A stretch of 64,000 nt of DNA. It comes from Sphingomonas sp. OK281. Lineage in GTDB: Bacteria > Pseudomonadota > Alphaproteobacteria > Sphingomonadales > Sphingomonadaceae. Each line of letters starts with the position of its first letter. Within the stretch, counting starts at the first letter, position 1. The notes beneath the pieces are model-generated. The model searched no databases and was not told the DNA's origin. It saw nothing but the letters and a program-made list of their open reading frames with translations. Positions 43,214 through 53,018 of this stretch are shown here, one piece after another. The stretch covers positions 62,001 to 126,000 of the forward strand of contig NZ_FOVZ01000005.1 in the NCBI RefSeq assembly GCF_900115295.1, given 5' to 3'. A program made the position numbers and the translations under genes.

Positions 43214-43851
43214 TTCAAAGTCTCCGTAATATAGACCAACATCATAGGATTGCAGGAGCACAAATTTATAGGGCGTGAGACGGCAATTACGTCGTAGTCG
43301 ACTAGCCGTTACGCGCCTGCATCATGCAGCGTCGCTCTCGAGCATTAACGCCCGTGTATCTTTTCGTCTGGTGCCTGCAAGCTTATGTACCGGAGACTAT
43401 AGCGATCAAGACCGTCTCATCGTTCCTGCTCGATCAGAATATCGGCCATATATATTTTATACTGATTTTTATCAGTATCGGTCGATTGTAGAATACCTGC
43501 TTGCTTTGACAAGTATCGTGATTGCGCAACGACTTACGCATACTGTCACGGATCGGTTCGACTTGAAGATCGTGAGCGCGCGTTTCAGCCAGTCGTAGCG
43601 GAATAGCAGGATCACCCCTGTCGCTTTGCGGTATACAGCGCCAGATCGGCGGCGCCCGGTATGAATGCCGCACAGATCCCGTGGTGCCGATCGATGCCGC
43701 TGCGGCGGCCTTTTCGACGCCGAGCAAGAGCAGCAAGGCCAAGAGCCGATAGGTCGAACGTCGCAGCCAGACCTCGCGAAGATGTACCGGATCTGCACCT
43801 AGGTGTATCCCTTGCATCCAGACAATTGAGCCCGACGGAACACCTACTACA
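43214..43851. other. Gene-poor region with AT-rich stem-loop and GGDEF remnant
   Basis: The region between the dehydrogenase start and the photolyase stop includes an AT-rich part (about 43430-43500). There, ATACTGAT-TTTT-ATCAGTAT (43459-43478) forms a perfect stem-loop. A short diguanylate-cyclase-like fragment lies at about 43615-43720. No intact gene is visible. Confidence 0.6.
43615..43720 (-). pseudogene. Remnant of a GGDEF (diguanylate cyclase) domain
   Basis: The minus strand encodes FIPGAADLALYTAKRQG followed by a stop. AADLALYxAKxxG is the end of the GGDEF domain. A further ASIGTTG segment just upstream is in another frame, so the gene appears frameshifted and truncated; the GGDEF active-site motif is gone. 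Only a short piece is recognisable, hence low confidence. Confidence 0.35.
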
Positions 43852-45339
43852 TCAAACGTCCTGCTTGCCCTCCAGATAGGGTTCGGACGGCAAGGGTTCC
43901 GACGCCAAGCGCGTTGGAGGCGACCGCCGGGCGGCGGTTTCCAGCCATTCCGCGCCGCCCGGACGGTGGCGGGTCGATCCGTCGGATCGGTTCGGCACCT
44001 TGCCATACACCGCCGGCCCGTCTCGACCTGGGGCGCCACCGCCGAACGACGCGGCGATGTTGCCGTATGTCGATGGATCCCGCCCATCGAGGCTCAGTCG
44101 ATCGTTGAGGTAGCAGGCGGTCGCCCACGCCGTCTTCGGATCGGGCGTCATGGCGATGATCCGCTTTCCCCAGTACATCCGCAGGTTGTTGTGCATCCAG
44201 CCGTCGATCAGGAACTCGCGCTGGCAGGCATTCCACGTTTCGTCGCGCGTCTCGCCGTGCAGCATCGCGTCGAGGCTCTCGAGGTCCGGCCGTTCGTCCG
44301 GCGCATGAGCCTCGAGCGTGTCACGCGCCCAGCCGGAAATCCGGTCATAGCGTTCGGGAGCAGGCAAAGCGCGCGCCTGATAGTGGAACCACTCGCGCCA
44401 GGTCAGCAGCTCGTCGGCAAACTTTTCCTTGGCATTGGCGGGGGCGACTGCCGCTTCGACCGTAGCCATGATCTCGCGCGGCCCGACCACGCCGAAATGG
44501 AGATAGGGGGACAGCGTGCTGGCGCCTTCGGGCCGGGTCGCATCGTTGCGCGCCGCGGCGTAGCTCGGCAGCACGTCGTCCATCAGCCGTTCGAGCTTTG
44601 CGAGGGCGCCGTCACGACCGATCGGAAACATCGGGCTGAGCGCCAGCGAATGATCGATGGCCGCGTGCTCGACGAAACGATCGATATCGGCATCGGTACA
44701 GGTCTCGAGCTGGTCGGAGGCGAAGGGCAGCGCCCCCTGATACGGCGCCGTCGCAGGGTGGAGTTCATCCGCGACGAGCCAGTCGCCACGCACGGGCTGA
44801 TGGCGGCGGCGGAATGCGGTGGTCGAGCCGATATCGTCGCCGAGCACCGCGGGCGGCACGAGGCAGGCCGCGTTGACGGCCAGCACGGCGCGATCGGTGC
44901 GGCTTGCGAAGCGTTCCGCCTGCCAGCGCGCGACGAAAGTAGGCTGGTCTTCGACGAACACGGCCGCACTGTCCGAGGCCAGGCGGTAGACGAGACCTTT
45001 TTCCCGACTGTCCGATCGGTCGACATGCTGGACGCAGGCCAGGCCACGCTGTCGGCATTCGCGTGCGAGGTCGCGGCTGGCGCCGAGGATGAAGCGGTGA
45101 AGCCGATCCGAGGCATACGGGTAATCCTCGCGCAGCCCGTGATAGACGAGAACGGGAAGGCCGAGATCGTTGGCCAGGCAGATCGCGGCGTCGATCACGG
45201 GATTGTCACGCGCGCGCAACGCCTGCTGGAGCCAGCACAGGACATAGCGGCCTTCGGGCCGGACGTTGCACAGGTTCAAGCTGCGAACGCGGGGGGCTTC
45301 GGACCACGCCGCCAGGGCGCGAGGGATGGGCGATGTCAT
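43852..45339 (-). CDS. Class II CPD deoxyribodipyrimidine photolyase
   Basis: The 495-residue flavoprotein matches class II photolyases. It has the N-terminal RVRSLNLCNVRPEGRYVLCWLQ, LPVLVYHGLREDYPYASDR, and a C-terminal FAD-binding domain with FLIDGWMHNNLRMYWGKRII and LNDRLSLDGRDPSTYGNIAASFGG. It repairs cyclobutane pyrimidine dimers with light. The class II type is less common in bacteria than class I. The gene stands alone near stress genes. Confidence 0.92.
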   Translation of the reverse strand: MTSPIPRALAAWSEAPRVRSLNLCNVRPEGRYVLCWLQQALRARDNPVIDAAICLANDLGLPVLVYHGLREDYPYASDRLHRFILGASRDLARECRQRGLACVQHVDRSDSREKGLVYRLASDSAAVFVEDQPTFVARWQAERFASRTDRAVLAVNAACLVPPAVLGDDIGSTTAFRRRHQPVRGDWLVADELHPATAPYQGALPFASDQLETCTDADIDRFVEHAAIDHSLALSPMFPIGRDGALAKLERLMDDVLPSYAAARNDATRPEGASTLSPYLHFGVVGPREIMATVEAAVAPANAKEKFADELLTWREWFHYQARALPAPERYDRISGWARDTLEAHAPDERPDLESLDAMLHGETRDETWNACQREFLIDGWMHNNLRMYWGKRIIAMTPDPKTAWATACYLNDRLSLDGRDPSTYGNIAASFGGGAPGRDGPAVYGKVPNRSDGSTRHRPGGAEWLETAARRSPPTRLASEPLPSEPYLEGKQDV

Positions 45340-45556
45340 AGCAGCTCAACCATCGGCATGGCCTGCCGATCCTCGGACGTTCGTCGATCGTCGCACCGCG
45401 TGCGCCGTTCGCCCTGCAAAGTTCCGGAAAGGATCGTTCGTCGCCGATCCTCGACGGGGAACAGTCGATTTGGCGGTTTCGGTTGGCGCGATGTCCCTGT
45501 AGAAATGAACGCTAATACAATCGGGTGTTGCCAGGGAGCGTCGACCGGAATGTCTA

Positions 45557-45814
45557 ATGGTTGACGATTATGCGCATGGTCGGCGCGACGGCCTGCGGCT
45601 TGCACTCTCGATCCTGGCGGCGGAGGAGGCCAAATGGGCAGCCCTGCTCGGGGAAAGCGCGTCCTGGCGCACGAATTCGACCCGCGCGATCAGGCACAAG
45701 ACGTTGCAGGTGGCACAAGCGCGCGTGCAGACGGCGTTGAACCGGATGACGCGCGGCGACTCTGCGGAAGCGGATGCCGAACTGGCGTTGGCGCTGGAGA
45801 AACTGGGGCTTTGA
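45557..45814 (+). CDS. Conserved hypothetical protein, 85 aa
   Basis: The 85-residue, mostly helical protein (LALSILAAEEAKWAALLGE, ALNRMTRGDSAEADAELALALEKLGL) has alternating charge suited to a coiled helix pair. I do not recognise a family. About 70 bases upstream, GGAAC-N17-CGGT resembles an EcfG-type promoter. The upstream spacer is shared with the divergent photolyase gene. Confidence 0.55.
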   Translation: MVDDYAHGRRDGLRLALSILAAEEAKWAALLGESASWRTNSTRAIRHKTLQVAQARVQTALNRMTRGDSAEADAELALALEKLGL

Positions 45815-45902
45815 TCCGTAACGAAGCCCGGATCGCTTGGCCTCGACCTGTACGCCGGTGTCCGAAGCAGGACGGTCGCTGAGATTCTCGGATCGAACGC
45901 CC

Positions 45903-46367
45903 CTACCTCCGGTCGTCCGGCGCGACGGGGGATACCACCGTCCGACCATGGTCGTCCGCGTCGTCCTCATCCCGTAGCGTACGACCCGCCAGGGTTATTT
46001 CCGTGACGAAGCAGGCAAGGCCGCCGACCGCGCAAAGCAGGCCGCCGCCGAAGAAAAAGAAGAGGATTGCGGCGTGACCGGAGTCCCGCAAAACGCCGAA
46101 GAACAGCGTGATCGCGGCGCAGCACGTCATCGCGCCGGCCGCCGCCGCCAGCGTCACGGCGACGTCCAGAATACGCGACCGGGTCCGCAGGCGACGCATC
46201 TCGTGCGGATTGTGGCGTCCCCCTATCTTCAGATTGTGGATGCGGTCGCTGATCCGTCCCAGCCTGGTGACGAAGACGTTCAGAAGCGAGCCGACCGCGG
46301 TCAGCAGGAAGATCGGGGTGAGCGCCAACTGGATGACGTGTGCGGCGGCGCTCAGCGGCTCCTTCAT
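45903..46367 (-). CDS. DUF2721 membrane protein
   Basis: The 154-residue protein has three hydrophobic segments (ALTPIFLLTAVGSLLNVFVTRLGRISDR, VAVTLAAAAGAMTCCAAITLFFGVL, ILFFFFGGGLLCAVGGLACFV). The first contains the TPIFLL and LLNVFVTRLGRISDR pattern of DUF2721. The acidic tail is cytoplasmic. The function is unknown. It is divergent from the potassium channel gene, with 190 bases between them. Confidence 0.88.
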   Translation of the reverse strand: MKEPLSAAAHVIQLALTPIFLLTAVGSLLNVFVTRLGRISDRIHNLKIGGRHNPHEMRRLRTRSRILDVAVTLAAAAGAMTCCAAITLFFGVLRDSGHAAILFFFFGGGLLCAVGGLACFVTEITLAGRTLRDEDDADDHGRTVVSPVAPDDRR

Positions 46368-46557
46368 GGATGATCCTTTCTCATGTGACCGAGGATCGAT
46401 CGAGCTCGGGCAAGGTTCCCGAACCCGCGCGGGCTACTGCTGCGAATGAACGAGAGCAGGGTGCGCGAACCGGGGTCTCGGGAACGGCCATCGCGATGGG
46501 TCATGATCGGTTCACATCGCCCCGCGCTAACGACCTGAGACACGTCAGGAGCGCACC

Positions 46558-47280
46558 ATGGCTACCAGTCACGCCGCAATACCCGGCGACGAACGTTACG
46601 ATCGGCTCGTCGACCTTGGGTTGAGCGCCTTGCTGGTCCTGCAGGGGTTCACGTTGTTCGTGGCGATCCCGCTCGGCGGCGGCTCGATGGCCGGGCGGAT
46701 GTTGCTGGACGCCTGCCACCTGATATTCGCGCTCATCTGCATCGGGGTGCTGACCCGCCACCGCCTGGTACAGGCCGGACTGTTTGCATCGCTGGTGGTG
46801 CTCGTGATCGGGCCGGTCGTCGGCAGCCGATTTGGCGCAAACCTGCATCTCGGATCCGCCGCCCAGCACGAGGCGATCGCGCTGGTCGCGTTTGCCTTCA
46901 ACGGCGGGGTCACCGCGGTCGTCGCACGGCATGTGTTCGCGCCGGGCCGCGTCACCGTGCACCGGGTGCGCGGTGCGGTCCTGCTGTATCTGAACGTCGC
47001 CGCGCTGTTCGCGATCGCCTACGGATTCCTCGCAATGGACATCCCCGGATCGTTCATCGCATCACGGATCGCCACGTCCGCGACGAACAGTCCGTTCGGA
47101 ACGGCCGGCTTCTCCTATTTCAGCCTCACGACGATCACGACGACGGGATATGGCGATATCGTGCCGGTCGACCCGTTCGCACGGAGTCTGGCGAACCTGG
47201 AGGCGGTGATCGGCCAGCTCTTTCCCGCAACGCTGCTGACGCGACTGGTATCGCTCCATATTGCCGGCGGACGCGAATAG
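46558..47280 (+). CDS. Potassium channel family protein
   Basis: The 240-residue membrane protein has several hydrophobic helices and, near the C-terminus, a pore loop with the selectivity filter TTGYGD (195-200), followed by a final helix (LANLEAVIGQLFPATLLTRLVSL). The filter is preceded by FSYFSLTTIT, the usual pore helix. It probably works as a tetramer passing K+ across the inner membrane. No cytoplasmic RCK domain is present. CAGGAG precedes the ATG. Confidence 0.9.
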   Translation: MATSHAAIPGDERYDRLVDLGLSALLVLQGFTLFVAIPLGGGSMAGRMLLDACHLIFALICIGVLTRHRLVQAGLFASLVVLVIGPVVGSRFGANLHLGSAAQHEAIALVAFAFNGGVTAVVARHVFAPGRVTVHRVRGAVLLYLNVAALFAIAYGFLAMDIPGSFIASRIATSATNSPFGTAGFSYFSLTTITTTGYGDIVPVDPFARSLANLEAVIGQLFPATLLTRLVSLHIAGGRE

Positions 47281-47470
47281 AATGCGTACTGAGGCCCGAC
47301 CTTTCGGCGTGCTGTTGGCGCCCTGTCTGTATTTGCGCGGGCGGTTACCGTCGATGCAGGCCAATATCTGCGACGTGTCGGAACTCTAAAGCCTCGATGA
47401 ATTAAGCGTTATCCAGCGTGATGGCGCTTGCCGACCGCGGGTTTCGGGCGCAGCGGAGTGGCTCGTTCAA

Positions 47471-47485
47471 TGATATAGTATATCA
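47471..47485. promoter_or_regulatory. Palindrome upstream of the TonB receptor gene
   Basis: TGATATAGTATATCA is a perfect odd palindrome ending ten bases before ATG 47496. Its AT richness in high-GC DNA suggests an operator or a promoter -10 region. Confidence 0.45.
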
Positions 47486-47495
47486 GAGGTTCACT

Positions 47496-49673
47496 ATGCG
47501 TCACGTGCTGCTCGCCGGTTATAGTCTCGCTGCCCTTGTCGCTGTCCATGCGACGCCCGGACTGGCGCAGGTTGCCTCACCACCCCCGGGCACGCCAGCC
47601 GCGGATACGCCACCTTCCGTTGCGTCCGCGCCCACGGATAGTGCCGCGAACCAGGATATTCTGGTGACCGGCAAGCGGCTCGACGACGCGCGCGCGCACA
47701 TCCAGCCGAGCCTCGGCGCGACCAGCTACGAGATGACGAGCGCGACGATCCAGGCGCTGCCGGGCGGCGAGAACCAGCAGTTCAACCAGATCCTGTTGCA
47801 GCTTCCCGGCGTCGTCCAGGATGGCTTCGGGCAGTTTCACGTCCGCGACGATCACAACGGCCTGCAATACCGGATCAACGGCACGATCCTGCCCGAGGGG
47901 CTCGCGGTATTCGGTCAGACATTGTCGCCGCGGCTCGTCAGCAAGCTCGACCTGCTGACCGGCGCGCTCCCCGCGCAATACGGGCTGCGCAGTGCCGGCA
48001 TCATCGACATCACGACCAAGAGCGGGCTGTTCCAGAACGGCGGCACCGTTTCGCTGTATGGCGGCAGTCACGACACGATCGAGCCGAGTTTCACCTATGG
48101 CGGATCGACCGGGCGAACCAACTATTTCGTGTCGGGCGACTACCGCCACGACTCGCTCGGGATCGAGAGCGTCGACGGCCGGTCGAACCCGGTGCACGAC
48201 AATACCGATCAATATCAGGGCTTTGCCTATGTCGATCATATCCTGAACGACAATGACCGGATCTCGTTCGTCGGCGGATACTCCAACCAGTGGTTCCAGA
48301 TCCCCAATCCGATCGGCGCGCAACCCGACGGGACATCGTCGGTGGGTGGCCAGACCGCGTTTCCGAGCGAGCGGCTGAACGAACGCCAGCTGGAACGGAC
48401 CGGGTTCGGGCAGGTCAGTTTCCTTCACGACGAGGAGCCGCTGACCGTACAGGCATCGCTGTTCGCGCGGTATTCCTCGCTGCGCTATCGGCCCGACATC
48501 CTTGGCGAACTCCTCTACAACGGACAGGCACAGGCGGCGTTCAAGCAGGACTTCACGATCGGCGGACAGCTCGACGGGGTGTATCATGTCGGCGCCGCGC
48601 ATACCCTGCGCGGTGGCCTGCTGCTGACGCGGGATCGCAGCACGAGCGACACGACGACGCACGTGTTCCCGGTCGACGACACGGGCGATCAGGCCGGCGA
48701 GCCGATCGCGATCGACGATCACGGCGGCAAGACCGCGGTCACGGTCAGCGGGTATCTGCAGGACGAATGGAAGCTCGCGCCGACGCTGACGCTGAATTAC
48801 GGCGCGCGCTACGATCACTATGACGGCTATCGTACCGAGAGCCAGTTGTCGCCGCGCGCGAGTCTCGTCTGGCAGCCCGATACGCGGTTTACCGGGCATA
48901 TCGGCTATGCACGCTATTTCGTGCCGCCGCCCTTCGAGAACGTCGCGCTCGCCAGCGTCGCCGCGTTGCAAGGCACGAGCGGCGCGCCTGCGGTATCGAC
49001 CGACACGACCCCGTTCGCCGAGCGCCAGCATTATTTCGATGCCGGCTTCCAGATGAAGAGCAGCGCCTATTTCACCTGGGGTATCGACGCCTATTATCGC
49101 ATCTCGAAGAACCTCATCGACGAGGGGCAGTTCGGGGCGCCGATCATCCTGACGCCGTTCAACTACGCCAGCGGGCGCCTCGGCGGGATCGAGGCCAACG
49201 CCAGCTACGCACGAGGGCCGTGGAGCGTGTACGCCAACTTCGCCGCCGCCAAGGCCAAGGGCCGCGACATCGTGTCGAGCCAGTTCAGCTTCAGCGCGGA
49301 CGATCTCGCCTACATCGCCAACCATTACATCTACCTCGACCACGACCAGACGTTCACCGGATCGGGCGGCGCGTCCTATGCCGTGAAGTCCGGCGTCCTG
49401 GCCGGAACCAGCCTCGGCGGGAGCCTGCTCTACGGCTCCGGGCTGCGCACCGACGGGACGGTCCCGAATGGCGCGAAGCTGTCGCCCTACGCCCAGGTAA
49501 ACCTGACCGCGAGCCATCATTTCGCGGGCCCGAACGTCGACGTGCGGTTCGACGTCATCAATGTCGCGGACCACAAATACGAGATTCGCGACGGCGGGGG
49601 GGTAGGCGTCGGTGCGCCGCAATACGGCCCTCGCCGCGGTGTGTTCGTCGGGGTCACGAAGGCATTCGGATAG
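47496..49673 (+). CDS. TonB-dependent outer-membrane receptor
   Basis: The 725-residue receptor has a signal peptide (residues 1-25, ...ATPGLAQ), a Pro/Ala-rich linker, a TonB-entry segment NQDILVTGKRLDD, plug motifs LLQLPGVVQDGFGQFHVRDDHNG and PRLVSKLDLLTGALPAQYGLRSAGIIDITTKSG, and a barrel ending RRGVFVGVTKAFG. The plug lacks the usual VEVLRGP in favour of LDLLTGALPAQYG, the form seen in receptors for larger ligands. Start ATG 47496 follows CAGAGG. An outer-membrane transporter-like gene follows 150 bases later. Confidence 0.93.
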   Translation: MRHVLLAGYSLAALVAVHATPGLAQVASPPPGTPAADTPPSVASAPTDSAANQDILVTGKRLDDARAHIQPSLGATSYEMTSATIQALPGGENQQFNQILLQLPGVVQDGFGQFHVRDDHNGLQYRINGTILPEGLAVFGQTLSPRLVSKLDLLTGALPAQYGLRSAGIIDITTKSGLFQNGGTVSLYGGSHDTIEPSFTYGGSTGRTNYFVSGDYRHDSLGIESVDGRSNPVHDNTDQYQGFAYVDHILNDNDRISFVGGYSNQWFQIPNPIGAQPDGTSSVGGQTAFPSERLNERQLERTGFGQVSFLHDEEPLTVQASLFARYSSLRYRPDILGELLYNGQAQAAFKQDFTIGGQLDGVYHVGAAHTLRGGLLLTRDRSTSDTTTHVFPVDDTGDQAGEPIAIDDHGGKTAVTVSGYLQDEWKLAPTLTLNYGARYDHYDGYRTESQLSPRASLVWQPDTRFTGHIGYARYFVPPPFENVALASVAALQGTSGAPAVSTDTTPFAERQHYFDAGFQMKSSAYFTWGIDAYYRISKNLIDEGQFGAPIILTPFNYASGRLGGIEANASYARGPWSVYANFAAAKAKGRDIVSSQFSFSADDLAYIANHYIYLDHDQTFTGSGGASYAVKSGVLAGTSLGGSLLYGSGLRTDGTVPNGAKLSPYAQVNLTASHHFAGPNVDVRFDVINVADHKYEIRDGGGVGVGAPQYGPRRGVFVGVTKAFG

Positions 49674-49823
49674 TCGCGGGCACGCAGGCCGTCGAACTGA
49701 GACCACGCGGAACAGCCCGCGAATGCCGGACGCGCGCGTGTTCGTTGACGTTCGATAGCGATATGCGCAGAGCGGGCGCACCGCGCCGTGACGCTAGTGG
49801 CGGTGTACCTATCTGGAGATCAC

Positions 49824-50639
49824 ATGCGACCAATGCTGCGCTGGCTTGCCGGAAGCGCGCTCGCAATTCTGTCTGCGGCGCCGACGCCGGCACTGGCGGA
49901 TGAGGATCCGCGCTTCTGCCCTACGCGGCCGAGCATCGGCGGGTCGAGTTGCACGACGGAGCCCGGTCATGTCCATGTCGAGTCGTCGTTTCTCGATTGG
50001 CAGCGCGACGACCAGACGGATCAGCGTGACGATCGCATCGTCGCAGCGGACCTGTTGACGCGGGTCGGCGTCGGCAAGGATACCGAACTGCAACTTGGCT
50101 GGACCGCCTATGGTCGCGATCGAACGCGCGACAAGACGCGTGGGGTGATCGACACGGTCACGGGTACCGGCGACGTGACGCTCGCCATCCGCGAACATCT
50201 GACCGGGCAGGAGGGCAAGCCGTTCTCCGCCGGCGTCCAGGCGTTCGTGACCGCACCGACGGGCCGCTATCCGATCGGCGCCGGCACATGGGCCACGGGC
50301 GTGATCGTTCCGGTCCAGTATGATCTGACCAAGGCGCTCGCGGTGTCGTTTACCGGCGAGACCGATGCTGCGGCGAACCAGTCGGGCGACGGACGCCATC
50401 TCGCCTATAGCGGCATCACCGGTGCGCGGTACAAGCTGACCGAACAGGTTACGGCAACCGCCGAACTCTCGCTCGAACGCGACGACGATCCCGAGGGCCA
50501 CGAAACGCGCGCGCTCGCCGCGTTGTCGGCTGCGTGGCGACCCACCAAAACGCTCCAGTTCGACGTGCTCGCGATCGCCGGGTTGAACCACGCTGCGCCC
50601 GACGCACGCCTCGTAACGGGTGGTGCGATCCTGTTCTGA
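49824..50639 (+). CDS. Outer-membrane transporter of the phenol MetA-pathway-like family
   Basis: The 271-residue protein has a signal peptide (residues 1-26, ...TPALADE) and a beta-rich body: GHVHVESSFLDW, GKDTELQLGWTAYGRD, GTGDVTLAIREHLTG, GVQAFVTAPTGRYPIGAGTWATGVIVPV and ARLVTGGAILF. This fits the family annotated as putative MetA-pathway or transporter proteins, which form small outer-membrane beta-barrels. Its substrate is unknown. GGAG precedes ATG 49824. It may be cotranscribed with the TonB receptor. Confidence 0.8.
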   Translation: MRPMLRWLAGSALAILSAAPTPALADEDPRFCPTRPSIGGSSCTTEPGHVHVESSFLDWQRDDQTDQRDDRIVAADLLTRVGVGKDTELQLGWTAYGRDRTRDKTRGVIDTVTGTGDVTLAIREHLTGQEGKPFSAGVQAFVTAPTGRYPIGAGTWATGVIVPVQYDLTKALAVSFTGETDAAANQSGDGRHLAYSGITGARYKLTEQVTATAELSLERDDDPEGHETRALAALSAAWRPTKTLQFDVLAIAGLNHAAPDARLVTGGAILF

Positions 50640-50770
50640 GGCCGCGCGTATCCCGCATGACCGCGACGATCATCGCGGGGTGCCGACAGGCGCACCGGTC
50701 GCACCGGGTGAATCGCGGCGACCGTCTTCGGTCAGGTGACGATGTGGTCTTCGTGATCTAAGTGAGACCC

Positions 50771-52102
50771 ATGAAGCTACCGTTCGATCGCCTGATGCCG
50801 GGCAAGCGCTGGACGCCGGCACGCTACCGCGCCCTGCTGCGCGCCCGAGGGCCCCGTTCGGTGCAGTTTCGGACGCGCGTGGCGATCCTGACCGGTGCGA
50901 TCCTGATCGGCATCGTCGCCACGGCGTTCGCGCAGGCCGCGGACTGGGCTGCGGGCGTGTTCAACCATTATGCGCAGAACCGGCACTGGTGGCCGTTGAT
51001 CACGACGCCGCTGATGTTCATGGGTCTGGTCTGGCTGACGCGTAGATATGCACCCTTCGCGCGCGGATCCGGCATACCGCAGGTGATCGCATCCCAAGCC
51101 GAGCCAAACGACGCGACCAAGACGCTGATTTCACCGCGCACCGTCGCGGCGAAGGCCGCACTGACGATCGGCGCCGTGCTCGGCGGCGCATCGGTGGGGC
51201 GCGAAGGGCCGACCGTCCAGATCGCTGCCGCGGTGATGGGCCTTACCCATCGCTTCGTCCGAGTGCCGCTGAGGGGCGGGGTGCTGATCGCCGGCGGCGC
51301 GGCAGGCGTCGCCGCCGCGTTCAACACGCCGCTCGCGGGCCTGATGTTCGCGATCGAGGAACTGGCATCGGCGTACGAACAGCGCGTGACGTTGCTCGTG
51401 CTCGCGGCGATCGTGATTGCCGGGATGGTCGCGCAGTCGGTCCAGGGCGATTATATCTACTTCGGTGTCATCGGCGCGCACATGCCGCTCCTGTCCGCGT
51501 TGCTGGTAGCGCCCGTTGCCGGGATCGCGGGCGGGATGGCGGGCGGCCTGTTCTCCCGTACGCTGCTCGCGATGGCGCTTGGACGGAACGTCGTGACGGC
51601 GTGGACGCGCGCTAACCCGGTGAAATTCGCGGGCTTATGCGGCTGCGTGGTGGCGTTGCTCGGCGTGTTCACCGGGCTGACCTGGGGTACGGGCTATTCC
51701 GCGGCGCGCGCGATGATCGTCGGGGTCGATGCGCCGTTATGGTTCGGTCCGGCCAAGTTCCTCGCCACTGCGACGACCGCGATCGCAGGGCTGCCCGGGG
51801 GCATATTCGCGCCGTCGCTCGCGGTCGGCGCCGGGGTCGGCAATTTGTTGCGTGAAGTCTTTCCCGGCGAACCCGCGAGCGCGATCGTGATCCTCGGGAT
51901 GGTTGCATATTTCGCCGGCGTTGTCCGCGCGCCGTTGACCGCGGTGATCATCCTGTCGGAAACGACCGCGAGCCGGGGCCTGATGCTGCCGATGTTCGCA
52001 ACGGCCTTCATCGCCGATGCGGCCAGCCAGTGGATCTGTCGCGAAAAGCTGTACCACGGGTTGTCGCAGACATTTGCCATGCCCGCCGCAGCCAAGGCCT
52101 GA
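50771..52102 (+). CDS. ClC-family chloride channel/transporter
   Basis: The 443-residue membrane protein has the three ClC signatures: GSGIP (99-103), GREGP (143-147, gating Glu145) and LPGGIFAPSLAVGA. The gating glutamate and a FAIEEL segment matching the proton-pathway glutamate region suggest a Cl-/H+ antiporter and not a passive channel. ClC antiporters help acid resistance and anion balance. A GTG nine bases earlier (50762) is an alternative start. No C-terminal CBS domains are present. Confidence 0.93.
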   Translation: MKLPFDRLMPGKRWTPARYRALLRARGPRSVQFRTRVAILTGAILIGIVATAFAQAADWAAGVFNHYAQNRHWWPLITTPLMFMGLVWLTRRYAPFARGSGIPQVIASQAEPNDATKTLISPRTVAAKAALTIGAVLGGASVGREGPTVQIAAAVMGLTHRFVRVPLRGGVLIAGGAAGVAAAFNTPLAGLMFAIEELASAYEQRVTLLVLAAIVIAGMVAQSVQGDYIYFGVIGAHMPLLSALLVAPVAGIAGGMAGGLFSRTLLAMALGRNVVTAWTRANPVKFAGLCGCVVALLGVFTGLTWGTGYSAARAMIVGVDAPLWFGPAKFLATATTAIAGLPGGIFAPSLAVGAGVGNLLREVFPGEPASAIVILGMVAYFAGVVRAPLTAVIILSETTASRGLMLPMFATAFIADAASQWICREKLYHGLSQTFAMPAAAKA

Positions 52103-52274
52103 GACCGGTATCGATCCGCGCGGGCGGGCGCTTGCTAGAAGGGCTGGCGCATCCTACCCGGAAGCGACGGACCTCGCACCCGACCGAGCGATGTCAGCCG
52201 AACACCGGCAGCGCTCGTCGTTGCGCGATGGCTCGTCGCGATAGCGGTTCCGGTCGGGCTTTGGAGATAAGTTC

Positions 52275-53018
52275 ATGATCTTGCGCAGCGACGAGATACT
52301 GGATGTCGACGTGCCCGGCAGCGGCCCGATGCGAATGCACCTGTTTCGGCCCGCGATCGAGGGGCGCTTTCCCGGTGTGCTGCTGTTTTCCGAGATCTAC
52401 CAGGTCACGGCGCCAATCCGGCGGCTCGCCGCGATGATCGCGGGAAACGGGTATGTCGTCGCCGTACCCGAAGTGTATCACGAGTATGAACCGGCAGGCA
52501 CGGCCCTGGCCTATGATCCCGCCGGTACGGACCGCGGCAACGCGCTGAAGATCACCAAGCCGGTTGCAGCCTTCGACGCCGACGCGGAGGCTGGCCTCAC
52601 TGCGCTGCTGGCACACCCGGCGTGCAACGGCCGCCTGGGGACGTTCGGCGTATGCCTCGGCGGTCATCTCGCCTACCGCGCGGCGCTCGATCCGCGTGTC
52701 TCCGCTGCCGCTTGCTTCTATCCGACCGACATTCATTCGGGGATGCTGGGCGAGGGGCGCTCGGACGACAGCCTGGCACGGATGGCCGAATTGACTGCGG
52801 CCGGGATGTTCGTGTGGGGACGGCAGGACCCGCATGTTCCCTATGCCGGGCGGGAAGTGATCCGGGCACGTTTGGAAGAGGTCGGCGCGGCGTACGAATG
52901 GCATGAGGTGAATGCGCAGCATGCGTTCCTGAGAGACGAAGGCCCGCGCTACGATCCCGCACTGTTCCTCCAGGCAATGGCGCTGACGCTGGACTTCTAC
53001 CGTCGCACGCTCGCCTGA
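52275..53018 (+). CDS. Dienelactone hydrolase family protein
   Basis: The 247-residue cytoplasmic alpha/beta hydrolase has the dienelactone-hydrolase nucleophile Cys127 in GVCLGG, with Glu40 in FSEIY (the residue that activates Cys), an aspartate in WGRQDPHVP and the histidine in NAQHAF. DLH opens lactone rings in chlorocatechol-type pathways, but many homologues have other substrates. The gene begins after a GGAGATAAGTTC leader. A broken ankyrin gene follows directly. Confidence 0.92.
   Translation: MILRSDEILDVDVPGSGPMRMHLFRPAIEGRFPGVLLFSEIYQVTAPIRRLAAMIAGNGYVVAVPEVYHEYEPAGTALAYDPAGTDRGNALKITKPVAAFDADAEAGLTALLAHPACNGRLGTFGVCLGGHLAYRAALDPRVSAAACFYPTDIHSGMLGEGRSDDSLARMAELTAAGMFVWGRQDPHVPYAGREVIRARLEEVGAAYEWHEVNAQHAFLRDEGPRYDPALFLQAMALTLDFYRRTLA

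Noticed and set aside
47577..49781. A 734-codon open frame antisense to the TonB receptor
   Set aside because: It is a mirror of the receptor's codon pattern in high-GC DNA, rich in Arg, Asp and Val, with no domain or ribosome site.
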